Assembly: GCA_963780345.1 (NCBI GenBank)
Contig: CAWABU010000009.1
Coordinates: 62,001 to 126,000 of the forward strand
Source: PALSA-693 sp963780345
GTDB lineage: Bacteria; Actinomycetota; Acidimicrobiia; Acidimicrobiales; Palsa-688
Reading direction: 5' to 3'
Length of the DNA stretch: 64,000 bases
In this document: in pieces, positions 25,004 to 34,612 of the stretch
How the letters are laid out: each line of letters opens with the position of its first letter
Numbering within the stretch: the first letter of the stretch is position 1
Translations under genes and position numbers: made by a program
Notes under the pieces: model-generated
What the model was told of the DNA's origin: nothing
What the model saw: only the letters and a program-made list of their open reading frames with translations
Database searches by the model: none

Positions 25004-26437
25004 TCAACCCCCGGCTCTCGCGAAGCTGCCTCCACCGCCGCCACCAGCGGCGCCAGTGCCACCGCCTCGGAAGCCGCCGCCACCGCCGCCGCCAAAGAAA
25101 CCGACTCCGCCGCCCGCACCGCCGGGAAAGCTGCCCGTGCGGACTCCGGCTCCGCCCCCACCGAAGAGGCTGCGGGCTCCGCCGCCGGTGGCATTGAACT
25201 TGACGACCCGTTCCATGATCACGTCGCCGGCCTTGATGCCGCTGATGATCTGGGTCTCACCACTGGCGGCGGCGCCGGTCGTCACCGGCACGGACTTCTG
25301 CGAACCGCCCACGACCTGAGTCACCGTCGCCTGCCCGTTGGAGTAGGAGATCGCCGAGGTGGGGACCTCCACCACGTTGTTGAGCTGCTCGGTCGTGATG
25401 GTCAAGGTGGCCGACGTGCCCGCATACAACCCCGACGGCGTGCCGGTCACCGCAACGACAACCGGGAACGAGGCCACGCTCGCGGCGCCCGAACCGTTGG
25501 ACTGTGCAACCAGGCCCACTGACGAGACCGTCCCGTAGACGGTGGCGGTCGAGCCGCTGGCCTGGATAGTGACCTGGTCACCGACCTTCATCTGTCCCAC
25601 CTGGGTGTCATCCACAGTGGTGTCCACCACGTAGGAATTGGTTGCCACCACCACGATCTGCGCCGAGGACGACGAGGAGGAGGATGCCGACGACGAAGAA
25701 GAGCCCAGACCGCTGCTCCCCAGACCGGCGCCGGTGGTGCCGCTACCCGAGCTCCCGCCGTTTCCGGAATTGCCACTCGATCCGGTGCCCGAAACCGCCT
25801 GCCCGACGTCGAGGTTGATCGATGCCACCGTCCCCGAGATGGTGGAGGTCAGTTTGGCGTCGGCCAGATTCTGCTTGGCAGTGGCCAGCTGCGACTCGGC
25901 CGAAGTGACCGCGGCCTGGTCGGCGTCGATCTGGCTAGAGGAGGCCGAGTCCGACTGGTCAGTCGAGAGGCGAGACTGATTCGACGACAGCGTCTCACTG
26001 GCCGCGTTGACCTGGTCTTGAAGGACGGTGGTGCTCAAGGTGGCCAGCGTCTGACCGGACGTCACCTTCTGCCCGACGACCACATCCACCGCGGTCACCT
26101 GACCCGATACCGCGAAGGACAGATCCGCCTGTGATGCCGGCTCGATGGTCCCCGACGCCGAAACCGTCTGCTTAATGGTGCCGGTGGAAACGGTCACCTT
26201 CTGGGTGGTCACTGTCAACGGTGCCGCCGCTGCCGGCGATGAACTCTTGCGGGTCACCAGCCACGTGGTGAGCACGGCCACGGCCAGCAGGACCACGACC
26301 AAACCGACTGTCAGCCACCGCCGCCGAGTCCAACCTCGCCGCCACCACCGCCCTCGCGGCGGCTCGCCGACTGGCGTCACGGCCGCGGTGGTCTCCGCCG
26401 CGGCCGAGGTCGAGGGGGCCTCAATAGGTGCGGTCAC
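25004..26437 (-). CDS. HlyD/MacA-like membrane-fusion protein, first gene of the efflux operon
   Basis: A 477-residue adaptor: cytoplasmic N-terminus rich in Ala and Thr, one membrane anchor (WLTVGLVVVLLAVAVLTTWL, about residues 40-60), lipoyl half VDVVVGQKVTSGQTLATLS, a helical hairpin (about 145-205), a second lipoyl half TISGTVASINLDVGQAVSG, and a beta-barrel. A Gly/Ser linker and a Gly/Phe-rich C-terminal tail are unusual additions. The GTG start has GGGGGGAG six bases upstream. It begins a minus-strand operon: adaptor, ATPase, permease, DUF5666 lipoprotein, second adaptor. Confidence 0.92.
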   Translation of the reverse strand: MTAPIEAPSTSAAAETTAAVTPVGEPPRGRWWRRGWTRRRWLTVGLVVVLLAVAVLTTWLVTRKSSSPAAAAPLTVTTQKVTVSTGTIKQTVSASGTIEPASQADLSFAVSGQVTAVDVVVGQKVTSGQTLATLSTTVLQDQVNAASETLSSNQSRLSTDQSDSASSSQIDADQAAVTSAESQLATAKQNLADAKLTSTISGTVASINLDVGQAVSGTGSSGNSGNGGSSGSGTTGAGLGSSGLGSSSSSASSSSSSSAQIVVVATNSYVVDTTVDDTQVGQMKVGDQVTIQASGSTATVYGTVSSVGLVAQSNGSGAASVASFPVVVAVTGTPSGLYAGTSATLTITTEQLNNVVEVPTSAISYSNGQATVTQVVGGSQKSVPVTTGAAASGETQIISGIKAGDVIMERVVKFNATGGGARSLFGGGGAGVRTGSFPGGAGGGVGFFGGGGGGGFRGGGTGAAGGGGGGSFARAGG

Positions 26438-26576
26438 GACCGCTCCCCCCGTGGCCGATCCGGTTCAGGAGTGTCCACACCCGATCGCCAGCAGAAGCTG
26501 AGATGACGCGACAGGGTCGCAGAGACTCGCATGTGCACAGTAAAAGCTGGCTACCTGAAAACGCCCTTCACACTGC

Positions 26577-26602
26577 CTAAGAGATTTCTAAGGGCGGCTA
26601 AG
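26577..26602 (-). promoter_or_regulatory. Three phased CTAAG/CTTAG direct repeats upstream of the efflux operon
   Basis: CTAAG occurs at 26577-26581, 26588-26592 and 26598-26602, spaced 11 and 10 bases, about one helical turn. On the operon's strand these are CTTAG repeats, 140-165 bases upstream of the first adaptor start. Phased direct repeats of this kind are typical binding sites for OmpR/PhoB-type response regulators. No two-component genes are in the window. Confidence 0.45.
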
Positions 26603-26724
26603 GAGCTACTGGTGCGGGACTCTCGGCCTCAACCATGGTGCCGAACTCATCACGGGGGCCAACAGCTCGACCGCCCGCCCACCACGTACGTTGGCCCGGG
26701 GCCGGCCGCTGCTCGACGCTGGCC

Positions 26725-26828
26725 GAGCCCGCGAAGCCGCCAACCACCTGGACCTGGCCGACCCGCGAAGCCGCCAACCACCTGGACCTGGCCGAGCCCG
26801 CGAGGCCGCCAACCACCTGGACCTGGCC
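26725..26828 (+). repeat. 34/35-bp triplication within a possible BTAD-regulator remnant
   Basis: Three near-identical units occupy 26725-26759 (35), 26760-26793 (34) and 26794-26828 (35). In one frame, units 1 and 3 translate as GRAREAANHLDLA, and unit 3 continues LGQWRGPP, resembling the ALALWRGP segment of bacterial transcriptional activator (BTAD/SARP) domains. No full regulator gene surrounds it, so this would be a decayed fragment. The similarity is judged by eye. Confidence 0.6.
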
Positions 26829-27510
26829 CTGGGCCAGTGGCGAGGTCCTCCAGGCGGACCAGGGGCGATCGGCGCCGGCTGCCCAGTCCGGGGCCGGCTG
26901 TCTCGACTACGCCCTGCCCATAGCCGAGAAAGGATGGCGTCTGGGGTGGTCCGCCGGCCGCCCAGCGGCAGGCGGTGCGCCGGGTGCCGCGCCGCCGGCT
27001 CCGGTGCCGCGCCGGGATATGTGTGCGCCCGAGCCGCAGGCGACGAACGGGGCCGCCAGGCCTCGAACCGCGGCCCCTTCAGCACGGTGCATATCGCAGA
27101 TGGGCGGCCCCACTGAACACCTGCCGGCGGTCGGCGAGAGCGAGCAAGTTGGCGATCCGCCTCGGCCGTGACAGCCCACCAAGGCGACGCCTCGGGGCAG
27201 GGTTATCTCCCATTTTCGGCAGGCAAGTTAGAGGGCTGCGGCGGACCGGAGCGTCGAGGGTCGGCAGACGTCGGATCCGTCGATCTTGTCGCGGACGGCT
27301 CAACTCTCGGGGATCGATGACCCCCGCCATCGATCCCTCCGCTCGAAAGGCCCCAGACCACGGGTAGCGGATCGACAAGGGGCCGCCGGGCGGTCGGACG
27401 GACGGAATGGGCGGTCGTCCCGGCGATATCGAAGAGCCTGCCCGCATTAGTCGTAACTGACAAGCTCCGATCAAATCGGAGGCAGCCACTGGACGTGGCT
27501 ATTGCAGGTT
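26829..27510. other. Gene-poor stretch
   Basis: About 680 bases in which no frame gives a protein I recognise. Short open frames on both strands look like random GC-rich frames. A small perfect hairpin, CTCCGAT-CAA-ATCGGAG at 27465-27481, lies just upstream of the BNR-type gene and could be an operator or part of its leader. Confidence 0.5.
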
Positions 27511-29876
27511 ATGTACGTTATTGCCGGGTCTACTATGGATTGCTGGCCGGGGGCTACTTGTGCGAAGGTGCGTTTTCTTGATCGATTTGTGCGACGGCCG
27601 AGCGTGGTCGCGGGCTCGCGTCGGGTAGTCCGGCGATCCGCGACTTTTATCGGGTTGTTTGGCATTCTGGTGGCGGCACTCGTGCACGTGTCGTATCCGG
27701 CCGCAGCGGCGGCGCCGGCCGTTCATGACGGCGAGGTGGTCGCGAACGGGGCATGGTCCTGGTTCCAGGATCCGCGGGCAGTGCATTACGTGGGCGTTCA
27801 CGACCGGACCTACATCGGATATGTGACCACGACGGGCGACATCGACGTGGTCTCGCAGGATGCTGGAACTGCGACGCTGGTACAAACGACTCTGCATGCG
27901 CACTTCGATGCCGATGATCACGCGGCACCGGGCCTGGTCGTGCTGCCCGACGGCCGAATCGCAGTGTTCTACTCCGAACACCCCGGCCTGCAGATGCTCT
28001 ACCGCATCTCCATCCGACCTGAAGACATCAGCGAGTTCGGTCCGGAGCAGACTCTGCCGACCAACCTTCCCGTAGGGGGCTGGTATACCTATGCCAACCC
28101 GATCTACCTCTCGGCCGAACACCGGCTGTACCTGTTCTTCCGTGGCGGTGACAATCGGCCGCTGATGACCTGGACGACGGACTACGTCCACTGGGCCCCC
28201 GCCGTCGACCTGGTGGTGCCTGACAACGAGCCGCCCTTCACTCGGCCGTACGTGAAGTACGCCACGAACGGGATCGACACGATCGACATCACCTTCACCG
28301 ATGGGCATCCCGCGAGGTGTCACGCAACTCGGTCTACGCCATGGTGTACAGGGGCGGCATCCTGTGGACGCCGGATCACCAACCGGTCACAGTTATCGAT
28401 CCGACCGCAGTCACCGACCACAGCGTCACGGTTCCACACACCGGTGCGATGCACACCGACTGGCTCCGACCCGCCAGCGCCGGACTGGTCTACAACGATC
28501 CGGGCGGTGCGGTGGCATGGCTGGAAAGTATCGCGATGCAGCCCGACGGCTCGCCCGTCATCGTGTACTCCACCTACGCGGACCTGTCCGACGCGCAGTA
28601 TTACTACGCGCGCTGGAACGGCACGACCTGGACGACCGCTCATATCACGGACGCGGGCGGCACGATCGACTCTGCCGAAGTGGAATACTCCGGCGGCGCG
28701 TCCCTCGATCAAAACGACCCGGACCACCTCTACCTGTCACGGGAAACAACACCAGGATCGGGCGTGTGGGAAGTAGAGGACTGGCGGACCTCCGACAGCG
28801 GCGCCACCCTCACCGAAACCTCGGTCGTCACCCCGAACCCGATGGTCAGGAACGTGCGCCCGGTCGTCCCGTGGGGGCCGCCCGGTGAGATTGAGACGGT
28901 CTGGATGAGCGGCAAGTACGAAGGATTCGGTGGTGGCCAGTTCAACACCCAGCTGCGAGAACTGACCACCGGCCTGGCGCCGACCACCGCCCGGATCAGC
29001 ACTTCCGCGACCTCGATCAACCCCGGGGCGGCACTGCAGATCGGCGCCCGCATTGTTCAGGGCTACCAGGGCGCACCCCTCGCCGGCGCGACGGTCCAAC
29101 TACTCGGGCACGCCTCCGGTGAGCCCGACCAGACCCTTGGGCAAGCCACGGCCGACGCAACCGGATTCGCATCCTTCACCGTCAACCCGGAGGCGACCAC
29201 GCAATACACCGTGCGCATGCAACCGACGACCACCTACGGCGGCTCAACCTCGCCGTCGGTCGTGGTCACGGTCAGGCAGCCCTCCACGGTCCGGATCAGC
29301 ACTACCGCCACCACGGTCCAACCCGCCCAGCCAGTGACGATCGGCGCCCGTGCCGTCGACGCCCACACGGGCTTCCCGATCTCTGGCGCGACCGTCCAAC
29401 TACTCGGGCACACCTCCGGTGAGCCCGACCAGATCCTCAGGCAAGCCACGACCGACGCAACCGGGTTCGCATCGTTCACCGTCAACCCGGAGGCGACCAT
29501 GCGATTCACCGTGCTCATGCAACCGTCGACCACCTACGGCGGCTCAACCTCGCCGTCGGTCGTGGTCACGGTCAGGCAGCCCTCCACGGTCCGGATCAGC
29601 ACTACCGCCACCGCGGTCCAACCCGGCCAGCCAGTGACGATCGGCGCTCGCGCCGTCGACACCCGCACGGGTTTCCCGATCTCCGGCGCGCAGATCGAAC
29701 TCTGGCAACTGGTCAACGGCACCTGGCAGCGCATTGGCAGCTACACCGCTTCCAGCTTGGGCCTCATCCAGATCACCCGAACGCCTGAGATCACGGTCAC
29801 CTATCAAGCACGCCTCCTCACCGGCCCCACCAACCTGGCATCCAACAGCCCCACCGTCGCCGTCCGCGCCACCTAA
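27511..29876 (+). pseudogene. Secreted BNR_4-type beta-propeller protein with Ig-like repeats, frameshifted
   Basis: Two frames combine into one exported protein of about 790 residues. The first (from ATG 27511, or TTG 27502) has a signal segment (GLFGILVAALVHVSYPAAA), then GAWSWFQDPRAVHYVG, DADDHAAPGLVVLPDGRIAVFYSEH and FTDGHP. The family sequence continues in the next frame as REVSRNSVYAMVYRGG. One extra C in the CCC at 28309-28311 joins them. Three Ig-like repeats close the protein. BNR_4 proteins are probable polysaccharide lyases or glycan-binding hydrolases. The start codon is uncertain because no clear ribosome-binding site is visible. Confidence 0.75.
28991..29690 (+). repeat. 300-bp coding repeats encoding Ig-like domains
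   Basis: The phrase CCGGATCAGC recurs at 28991, 29291 and 29591, exactly 300 bases apart. Units one and two are full length and nearly identical at the DNA level around the QLLGHxSGEPDQ and ATxDATGFASFTVNPEAT segments; the third diverges after about 100 bases into a terminal domain. The high nucleotide identity points to recent duplication or gene conversion. Confidence 0.92.
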
Positions 29877-30093
29877 CTGCGGTACCTCTGCGTGGACGGG
29901 GGTGCTCTCGGCGGATCGTCCCGCCACCCCCACGCGCCCGAGCGGAGCGCTCGATTGGGCCCTCCGTGCTGCCCCTCTATCCCACCTCTGCTAGCAAAAT
30001 TCGGCAACCGGTGTCCGCCGAGTCGAATTTCCTTCCCCAGGAGCGAATCGGCACCGATGGGGGCAACAGTAAAAGCCGAAGGCAGCTCGAGTT

Positions 30094-30378
30094 TCAGCCC
30101 AGGCCGGAAAGCCCCTTCTGCAGATCGTCACCGTTCATGACAGGTGCCAGCTCGACTTCAGCATTTAGCTCGTTGAAGAATGGTTCAGCGAAAGCCGGTA
30201 TCGCTGAGCTGTCTGCCATGTCGAGGACCATGTAGGCGGTCCTCCTGCCATCGAACGTCGTAAAGTACATGGCTTCGGGATTCCATCGCTTCGCCGTTTC
30301 TTGCATCAGTCTCGGTAGGGCCCCACTGGCGATGTTCCCCGCCTCTACTGGAATCGAGATCCTGGCCATAACGCGCAT
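30094..30378 (-). CDS. Conserved hypothetical protein, 94 residues (ferredoxin-like fold suspected)
   Basis: The likely start is ATG 30378 (MRVMARISIPVEAGN), preceded by AAGGGGAACTTGG; the frame extends further upstream but the extra sequence is low-quality. The protein contains EAMYFTTFDGRRTAYMVLDM and AEPFFNELNAEVELAPVM, as in small actinobacterial proteins of dimeric alpha/beta-barrel type with no assigned function. No partner gene is adjacent, so no role can be assigned. Confidence 0.75.
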   Translation of the reverse strand: MRVMARISIPVEAGNIASGALPRLMQETAKRWNPEAMYFTTFDGRRTAYMVLDMADSSAIPAFAEPFFNELNAEVELAPVMNGDDLQKGLSGLG

Positions 30379-31028
30379 TCCAAGTTCCCCTTCGTGAGCA
30401 GAGCACGGCACGTTCCCTGTCCTAACGGACACTAGCTGGCCTGACCACCTACCGCCTAGTCGCCGAGCAACGGTCGAGCAGGCGGCGACGAGAGGCCGTA
30501 TCCTTCGGGCGGCCCGGGCCGCCCGCCATGGCCAAGGGCAGACCCGGCGATCGGTCGCCATTGGTAGGCAAAAAGCCCGGTGTCCAGGTCGCGCCAGAAC
30601 GGGCCGCCGACCCGGCGTTCGGTGGCTGGACAGCGTCCAGGATCTGGGGCCGCGCCGGCCACCCCATAGATGCCGACTATGGCTGGGTTTTACCGCAGGG
30701 CGATAGTGGAATCGAAATCGCTGTACCTACGCATCGACCAGATAGCGACGGTTTCGGGATTGACTTAATGGGTTGTCACTGTGACCAAGCTCGATACCGC
30801 CCCCACGGAATCCGCCGCCGGGTCACGCTGGACGGAACGTCTCCCGAGAGTAGCTGGCACTCCTGAGAGAAGCTGGTCGGACGCTCCCCCCAGCCGATTC
30901 AACGTGGATGATATGAAATATAGAAAGAAACAACGAGCGAAGTAAATGGTGGGCGCCATCCCCGAAGCCGCTTGAGCTCGTCATGTTAATGTAGCGGAGA
31001 CGTTCCGGTCAGCAGGAGGGGTACCTAC
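30379..31028. other. Intergenic stretch without a clear gene
   Basis: About 650 bases between the 94-residue gene and the arylsulfotransferase gene. The plus-strand frame at 30528-30866 gives no recognisable protein. The part at 30900-30945 is conspicuously A/T-rich for this genome and may hold the promoter of the downstream gene, but I cannot place convincing -35/-10 boxes. Confidence 0.5.
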
Positions 31029-33347
31029 GTGGTGAAAGCGACTTGGCGGCTGCTAACCGCAGCGAGCATGACTGCGACCGTCCTGGCGGCAATAGTGCTA
31101 GCGCCCAAACCAAATCTTGCGACAGCCAGCGTGCCAAACGACCAGGTGACCGTAAGGGTGTCCGGTTCGCTGACATCCATGTCCAGCAACCCGGCCTTCT
31201 CCCCTACTTTCTCCCCCACTACCACCGATTACGCCATCTACTGCCAATCGGGCGTCAACGTAGTCACCTTGGACCTCGGCGGAGTGAGGCCGGCCACGGC
31301 CAAGGTGAGCCTCGGCGAGAATCAGGCCGCCAATCTCGAAACGTCCAGCGGCCAGAAGTACTGGATCCGTTGCCTTCCGCACGATTTCCCGGTGCTCAAG
31401 ATCACAGGTTCCGCCACCGCGGTTCCGGGCTGGTACATGACAGGAAACATTTCCGGTGCGACCAACGGCTCGTCGTCCACCTACGCAATGGTGCTGGACA
31501 GCAACGGCACACCTGTCTGGTATCAGAAGGCGCCCGGCGGGGCGAATAATGTACAGGCCCTACCCAACGACACCATCGCCTGGATGGCATCAAACGGCCC
31601 CGGTCTCGGCGCGGATCCGTCGATCGGTTACAACCTCTACAACCTCGGTACGCAGACCACCCAGACTCTGAAGGCTCCCATCGGGCCGACGGATTTCCAT
31701 GAACTGGATCCACTGCCCAACGGGGATTACATGATGCTCGGAACTCCCCTCAAGCAACTCTCTGCACCCTTCGACAACTTCAGCCAGATTGTTGATTGCG
31801 TGGTGCAGGAAGTCACACCCGACGGGAATCTCGTGTGGTCCTGGCGGGCTAGCGACCACGTGGCCCTCGCCGAGGGAATACACGGACGCTCGGTGAACTA
31901 TAACGGCCAGACGGCCCTGGACGCCTATCACTGCAACTCTGTGGCCGTCGACCCGGCTACCGGCCAAGTCCTGATCTCCCTGCGCAACGCCAGTTCCCTT
32001 TACCTCGTCGAAAGGATGAACCCGAGCGGAGGGCTGGTCCAGAACGGCCCCATCATCTGGAAACTGAACGGCTGTGGCAGCCCCCAGGTCGGAACCGATC
32101 ACGAGCCGGTGCTGGCGGTACAGAGCGATCCGGAAACGTGCTTCGACGCGCAACACGACGCCCGCTTCCAACCGAACGACCGCATCTCACTCTATGACGA
32201 CCACACCTTCCAGAAAGGGGGAGGAGCTCGTGGAGTCGAATATTCACTGGACACCGCGACCTCGACGGCCACCTGGGTTGCGCAGTACCCCACCCAGCCC
32301 AACGGAGTCAATGGCCTTGCCACTGGCAGCTTCCGGACCTCTCTGACGGGAACGGACAACCTTGTCGGATGGGGGGTCAGAGCGGGTTCGGGCTTCACGG
32401 AGTTGGACGCCAGCGGACACGCGTTTTTCTCCATGACCTATCCGAACGGCGAATTTGAATACCGCGTCATCAAGGTACCTCTGAGTGCGTTAGATGTGAA
32501 TTCGCTGCGAGCCACCGCCGGCCTGCCGCGATCCACTTTCCCAACCGTCGGTTGGGGCAGCCTCGGTGGGATGCTGACGTCCAAGCCCGCCGTGGCCGCC
32601 TGGTCACCCAACCGGCTTGATACTTTTGTCCGAGGCACCGACGGTCAGTTGTGGCACAGATGGTGGAGCGGCACGAGCTGGAGCGACTGGGAACCACTCG
32701 GGGGAGAGATACTTTCCGGGACCGGTCCTGCGGTCGCCTCGTGGGGCCCTCGCCGGCTCGACGTATTCATAGAGGGTACTGACAAACAGTTGTGGCACAA
32801 GTGGTTCGACTCCGCCGGGTGGCACGATTGGCAGCCGCTGGGTGGAGTTTTGACCTCAGGTCCGGCTGCTGTCTCATGGAGTGCAGGCCGCATCGATGTC
32901 GTCGCAGACGGCCCTGACCATTCGGTATGGCACAAGTGGTGGAGTGGAACCGCCTGGAGCGGCTGGGAATCTCTCGGTGGCCAAGCCACGTCTGATCCCG
33001 GTATCGCCTCGTGGGCCCCTCGCCGACTCGACGTCTTTGTCAAAGGCCCAGACAACCAGCTGCAGCATGCGTGGTTTTCGTCAAATGCATGGATTGGCTG
33101 GGAGAACCTCGGCGGAAACCTGACCAGCGGGCCAGCCGCTACGTCTGTCGGTTCTCGCCTTCTCGACGTGGCCGCAGCGGGTGCCGGGAACGAACCAGAG
33201 CGACTCTCGTACAGCTCCGGGTGGCAGCTCTGGCAACCATTGGGGGGCGCCACCACGGAATCTCCTGCCATCGTGCCCTTCCAGGGAGGCGAGGATGTTT
33301 TCGTCACGGGAAGAGACGGCACGCTCTGGTACGGAGCCATCCGGTAG
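31029..33347 (+). CDS. Secreted arylsulfotransferase-like protein with C-terminal lectin-type propeller
   Basis: A 772-residue exported protein with a strong AGGAGGGG site eight bases before GTG. A signal peptide spans residues 1 to about 33. Residues ~60-500 resemble arylsulfate sulfotransferase (ASST)-like propellers: YAMVLDSNGTPVWYQK, DFHELDPLPNGDYMMLGT, QEVTPDGNLVWSWRASDH and AYHCNSVAVDPATGQVLIS. Residues ~505-772 hold five repeats of W..LGG.L.SGPA..SW...RLDVF..G.D..LWH.W type, as in the PLL/fucose-lectin-like seven-bladed propellers. It may bind surface glycans while the first domain acts on sulfated or phenolic substrates. Catalytic competence is not proven. Confidence 0.85.
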   Translation: MVKATWRLLTAASMTATVLAAIVLAPKPNLATASVPNDQVTVRVSGSLTSMSSNPAFSPTFSPTTTDYAIYCQSGVNVVTLDLGGVRPATAKVSLGENQAANLETSSGQKYWIRCLPHDFPVLKITGSATAVPGWYMTGNISGATNGSSSTYAMVLDSNGTPVWYQKAPGGANNVQALPNDTIAWMASNGPGLGADPSIGYNLYNLGTQTTQTLKAPIGPTDFHELDPLPNGDYMMLGTPLKQLSAPFDNFSQIVDCVVQEVTPDGNLVWSWRASDHVALAEGIHGRSVNYNGQTALDAYHCNSVAVDPATGQVLISLRNASSLYLVERMNPSGGLVQNGPIIWKLNGCGSPQVGTDHEPVLAVQSDPETCFDAQHDARFQPNDRISLYDDHTFQKGGGARGVEYSLDTATSTATWVAQYPTQPNGVNGLATGSFRTSLTGTDNLVGWGVRAGSGFTELDASGHAFFSMTYPNGEFEYRVIKVPLSALDVNSLRATAGLPRSTFPTVGWGSLGGMLTSKPAVAAWSPNRLDTFVRGTDGQLWHRWWSGTSWSDWEPLGGEILSGTGPAVASWGPRRLDVFIEGTDKQLWHKWFDSAGWHDWQPLGGVLTSGPAAVSWSAGRIDVVADGPDHSVWHKWWSGTAWSGWESLGGQATSDPGIASWAPRRLDVFVKGPDNQLQHAWFSSNAWIGWENLGGNLTSGPAATSVGSRLLDVAAAGAGNEPERLSYSSGWQLWQPLGGATTESPAIVPFQGGEDVFVTGRDGTLWYGAIR

Positions 33348-33574
33348 GTTCTAGCCCGCACCATCCAGTGGGGATCGAAGCTCGAGGGCGGTGAATCCGC
33401 GAGGACGCCCTGTTGGCAAGGGGTTCTGCGCCGGTCGACGGTGAGCCCGAACAGTCTCGAACACGCCGGGGGCTGGCTCCCGTATCCTTGCCTCGTGGCT
33501 AACCGTACTCACACCGAGCCAGAGTTTGGGGTGTTGTTCGGGATGACCTAGTGTCAGAGTACATAGTGGCTGCT

Positions 33575-33660
33575 GGAGGGATGCGAGAGCGGCCGAATCG
33601 GACGGTCTCGAAAACCGTTGTGTCCTTGTGGCACCGTGGGTTCAAATCCCACTCCCTCCG
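33575..33660 (+). tRNA. tRNA-Ser(CGA)
   Basis: The acceptor GGAGGGA (33575-33581) pairs perfectly with TCCCTCC (33653-33659). The anticodon stem ACGGT/ACCGT carries loop CTCGAAA with anticodon CGA at 33609-33611. It has a long variable arm and a T loop TTCAAAT, with discriminator G33660. CCA is not encoded (CTC follows), unlike tRNA-Ser(GGA) at 2.4 kb. Confidence 0.97.
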
Positions 33661-33747
33661 CTCGACCCGGGGCCTTCACCCGGAAGGCGCCCGGGGGCCG
33701 CTGGCCGGCGGTCCCCGCTTCGCCAGGGCGGCCTCTACCTTCGGAAT

Positions 33748-34458
33748 GTGAGCAAACCGAGGGTCCGCCGTGCTGTCCACAAGCTGGTGGTCGTGACGAT
33801 CACGGTGTTCGCTGGCCTGGTCGCGGTCGCCGGCCCGGCTTTCGCCCATGTCACGGTCGACCCGGCCTCGGCGCCCCAGGGCGCGGAGATCACCCTCGGT
33901 TTCCGGGTCCCGAACGAGATGGCCAACGCCGGGACGGTCCGGGTCCAGATCTTTTTCCCCTCTGACCACCCCATCCTCGGCGTCGATCCCCAAAGCGTGC
34001 CGGGTTGGCACGACACCATCCACACGGCGAGCCTGAATCCGCCCGTCCAGACCGACGACGGACCGGTCACCGACTATGTCAGCGAGGTTGATTGGGCGGG
34101 GGGACCCATCACGCCGGGGCATTTCCAGGAGTTCCAGGTCCTGGCCCAGAGCCTGCCCACCGGCACCGACACGGTGGTCTTCAAGGCCCTGCAGACGTAC
34201 TCCAACGGGGTCGTCGTGCGGTGGATCGATCCGGTGAGCGCGGCCAACCCCGATCCGGCCAACCCCACGCCGGTGTTGAGGCTCACGGCGCCGGAAGGCC
34301 CGACCGCGGCAGGGAGCGCGGCGTCAGGGGCGGCGGTCGGCAGTGACTCGACGGCCCGGACCATCGCGATCATCGGGCTGGTCCTCGGCGCCCTCGGCCT
34401 CGGCGCCGCGGTCTGGGCCCTCGTCGTCGCCCGCCGAGCCCGGCGGTCGAGCGACTGA
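33748..34458 (+). CDS. YcnI-like copper-associated membrane protein (DUF1775)
   Basis: A 236-residue exported protein starting at GTG 33748. A signal peptide ends in AFA, leaving His as the first mature residue (HVTVDPASAPQGAE), the position that binds Cu(II) in YcnI. The beta domain follows (FRVPNEMANAGTVRVQIFFP, VDWAGGPITPGHFQEF), then an Ala-rich linker and a C-terminal membrane helix (IIGLVLGALGLGAAVWALVV). YcnI proteins are linked to copper handling, often beside CopC/PCuAC genes; none are adjacent here. Confidence 0.92.
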   Translation: MSKPRVRRAVHKLVVVTITVFAGLVAVAGPAFAHVTVDPASAPQGAEITLGFRVPNEMANAGTVRVQIFFPSDHPILGVDPQSVPGWHDTIHTASLNPPVQTDDGPVTDYVSEVDWAGGPITPGHFQEFQVLAQSLPTGTDTVVFKALQTYSNGVVVRWIDPVSAANPDPANPTPVLRLTAPEGPTAAGSAASGAAVGSDSTARTIAIIGLVLGALGLGAAVWALVVARRARRSSD

Positions 34459-34612
34459 GCGCTGCGGCGGCGCCATCTGGTCGAGCGCAAGCAGCCTCGG
34501 CCACCCGAGGATCGGCGGCCCCGCGGTCACGGGCTGAGCGCTACGGCGGCGCCATCTGGTCGACCGCGTCCTCAGCCCGGGCCACCCGATCGTCGGCAGC
34601 CCGCCGGTCCCG
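34455..34612. repeat. Imperfect 79-bp tandem duplication
   Basis: The 30-base segment at 34455-34484 recurs at 34534-34563 with one mismatch, exactly 79 bases away. The rest of the 79-base unit is recognisable but degraded. One copy overlaps the YcnI stop codon; the other is the 3' end of the opposite-strand coiled-coil gene. The downstream tail of that gene therefore seems to have been duplicated. Confidence 0.85.

Noticed and set aside
26725..26828. Possible CRISPR array
   Set aside because: The three units are contiguous without spacers, and no cas genes are present.
30528..30866. 112-codon plus-strand frame
   Set aside because: No ribosome-binding site, odd composition and no recognisable motif.
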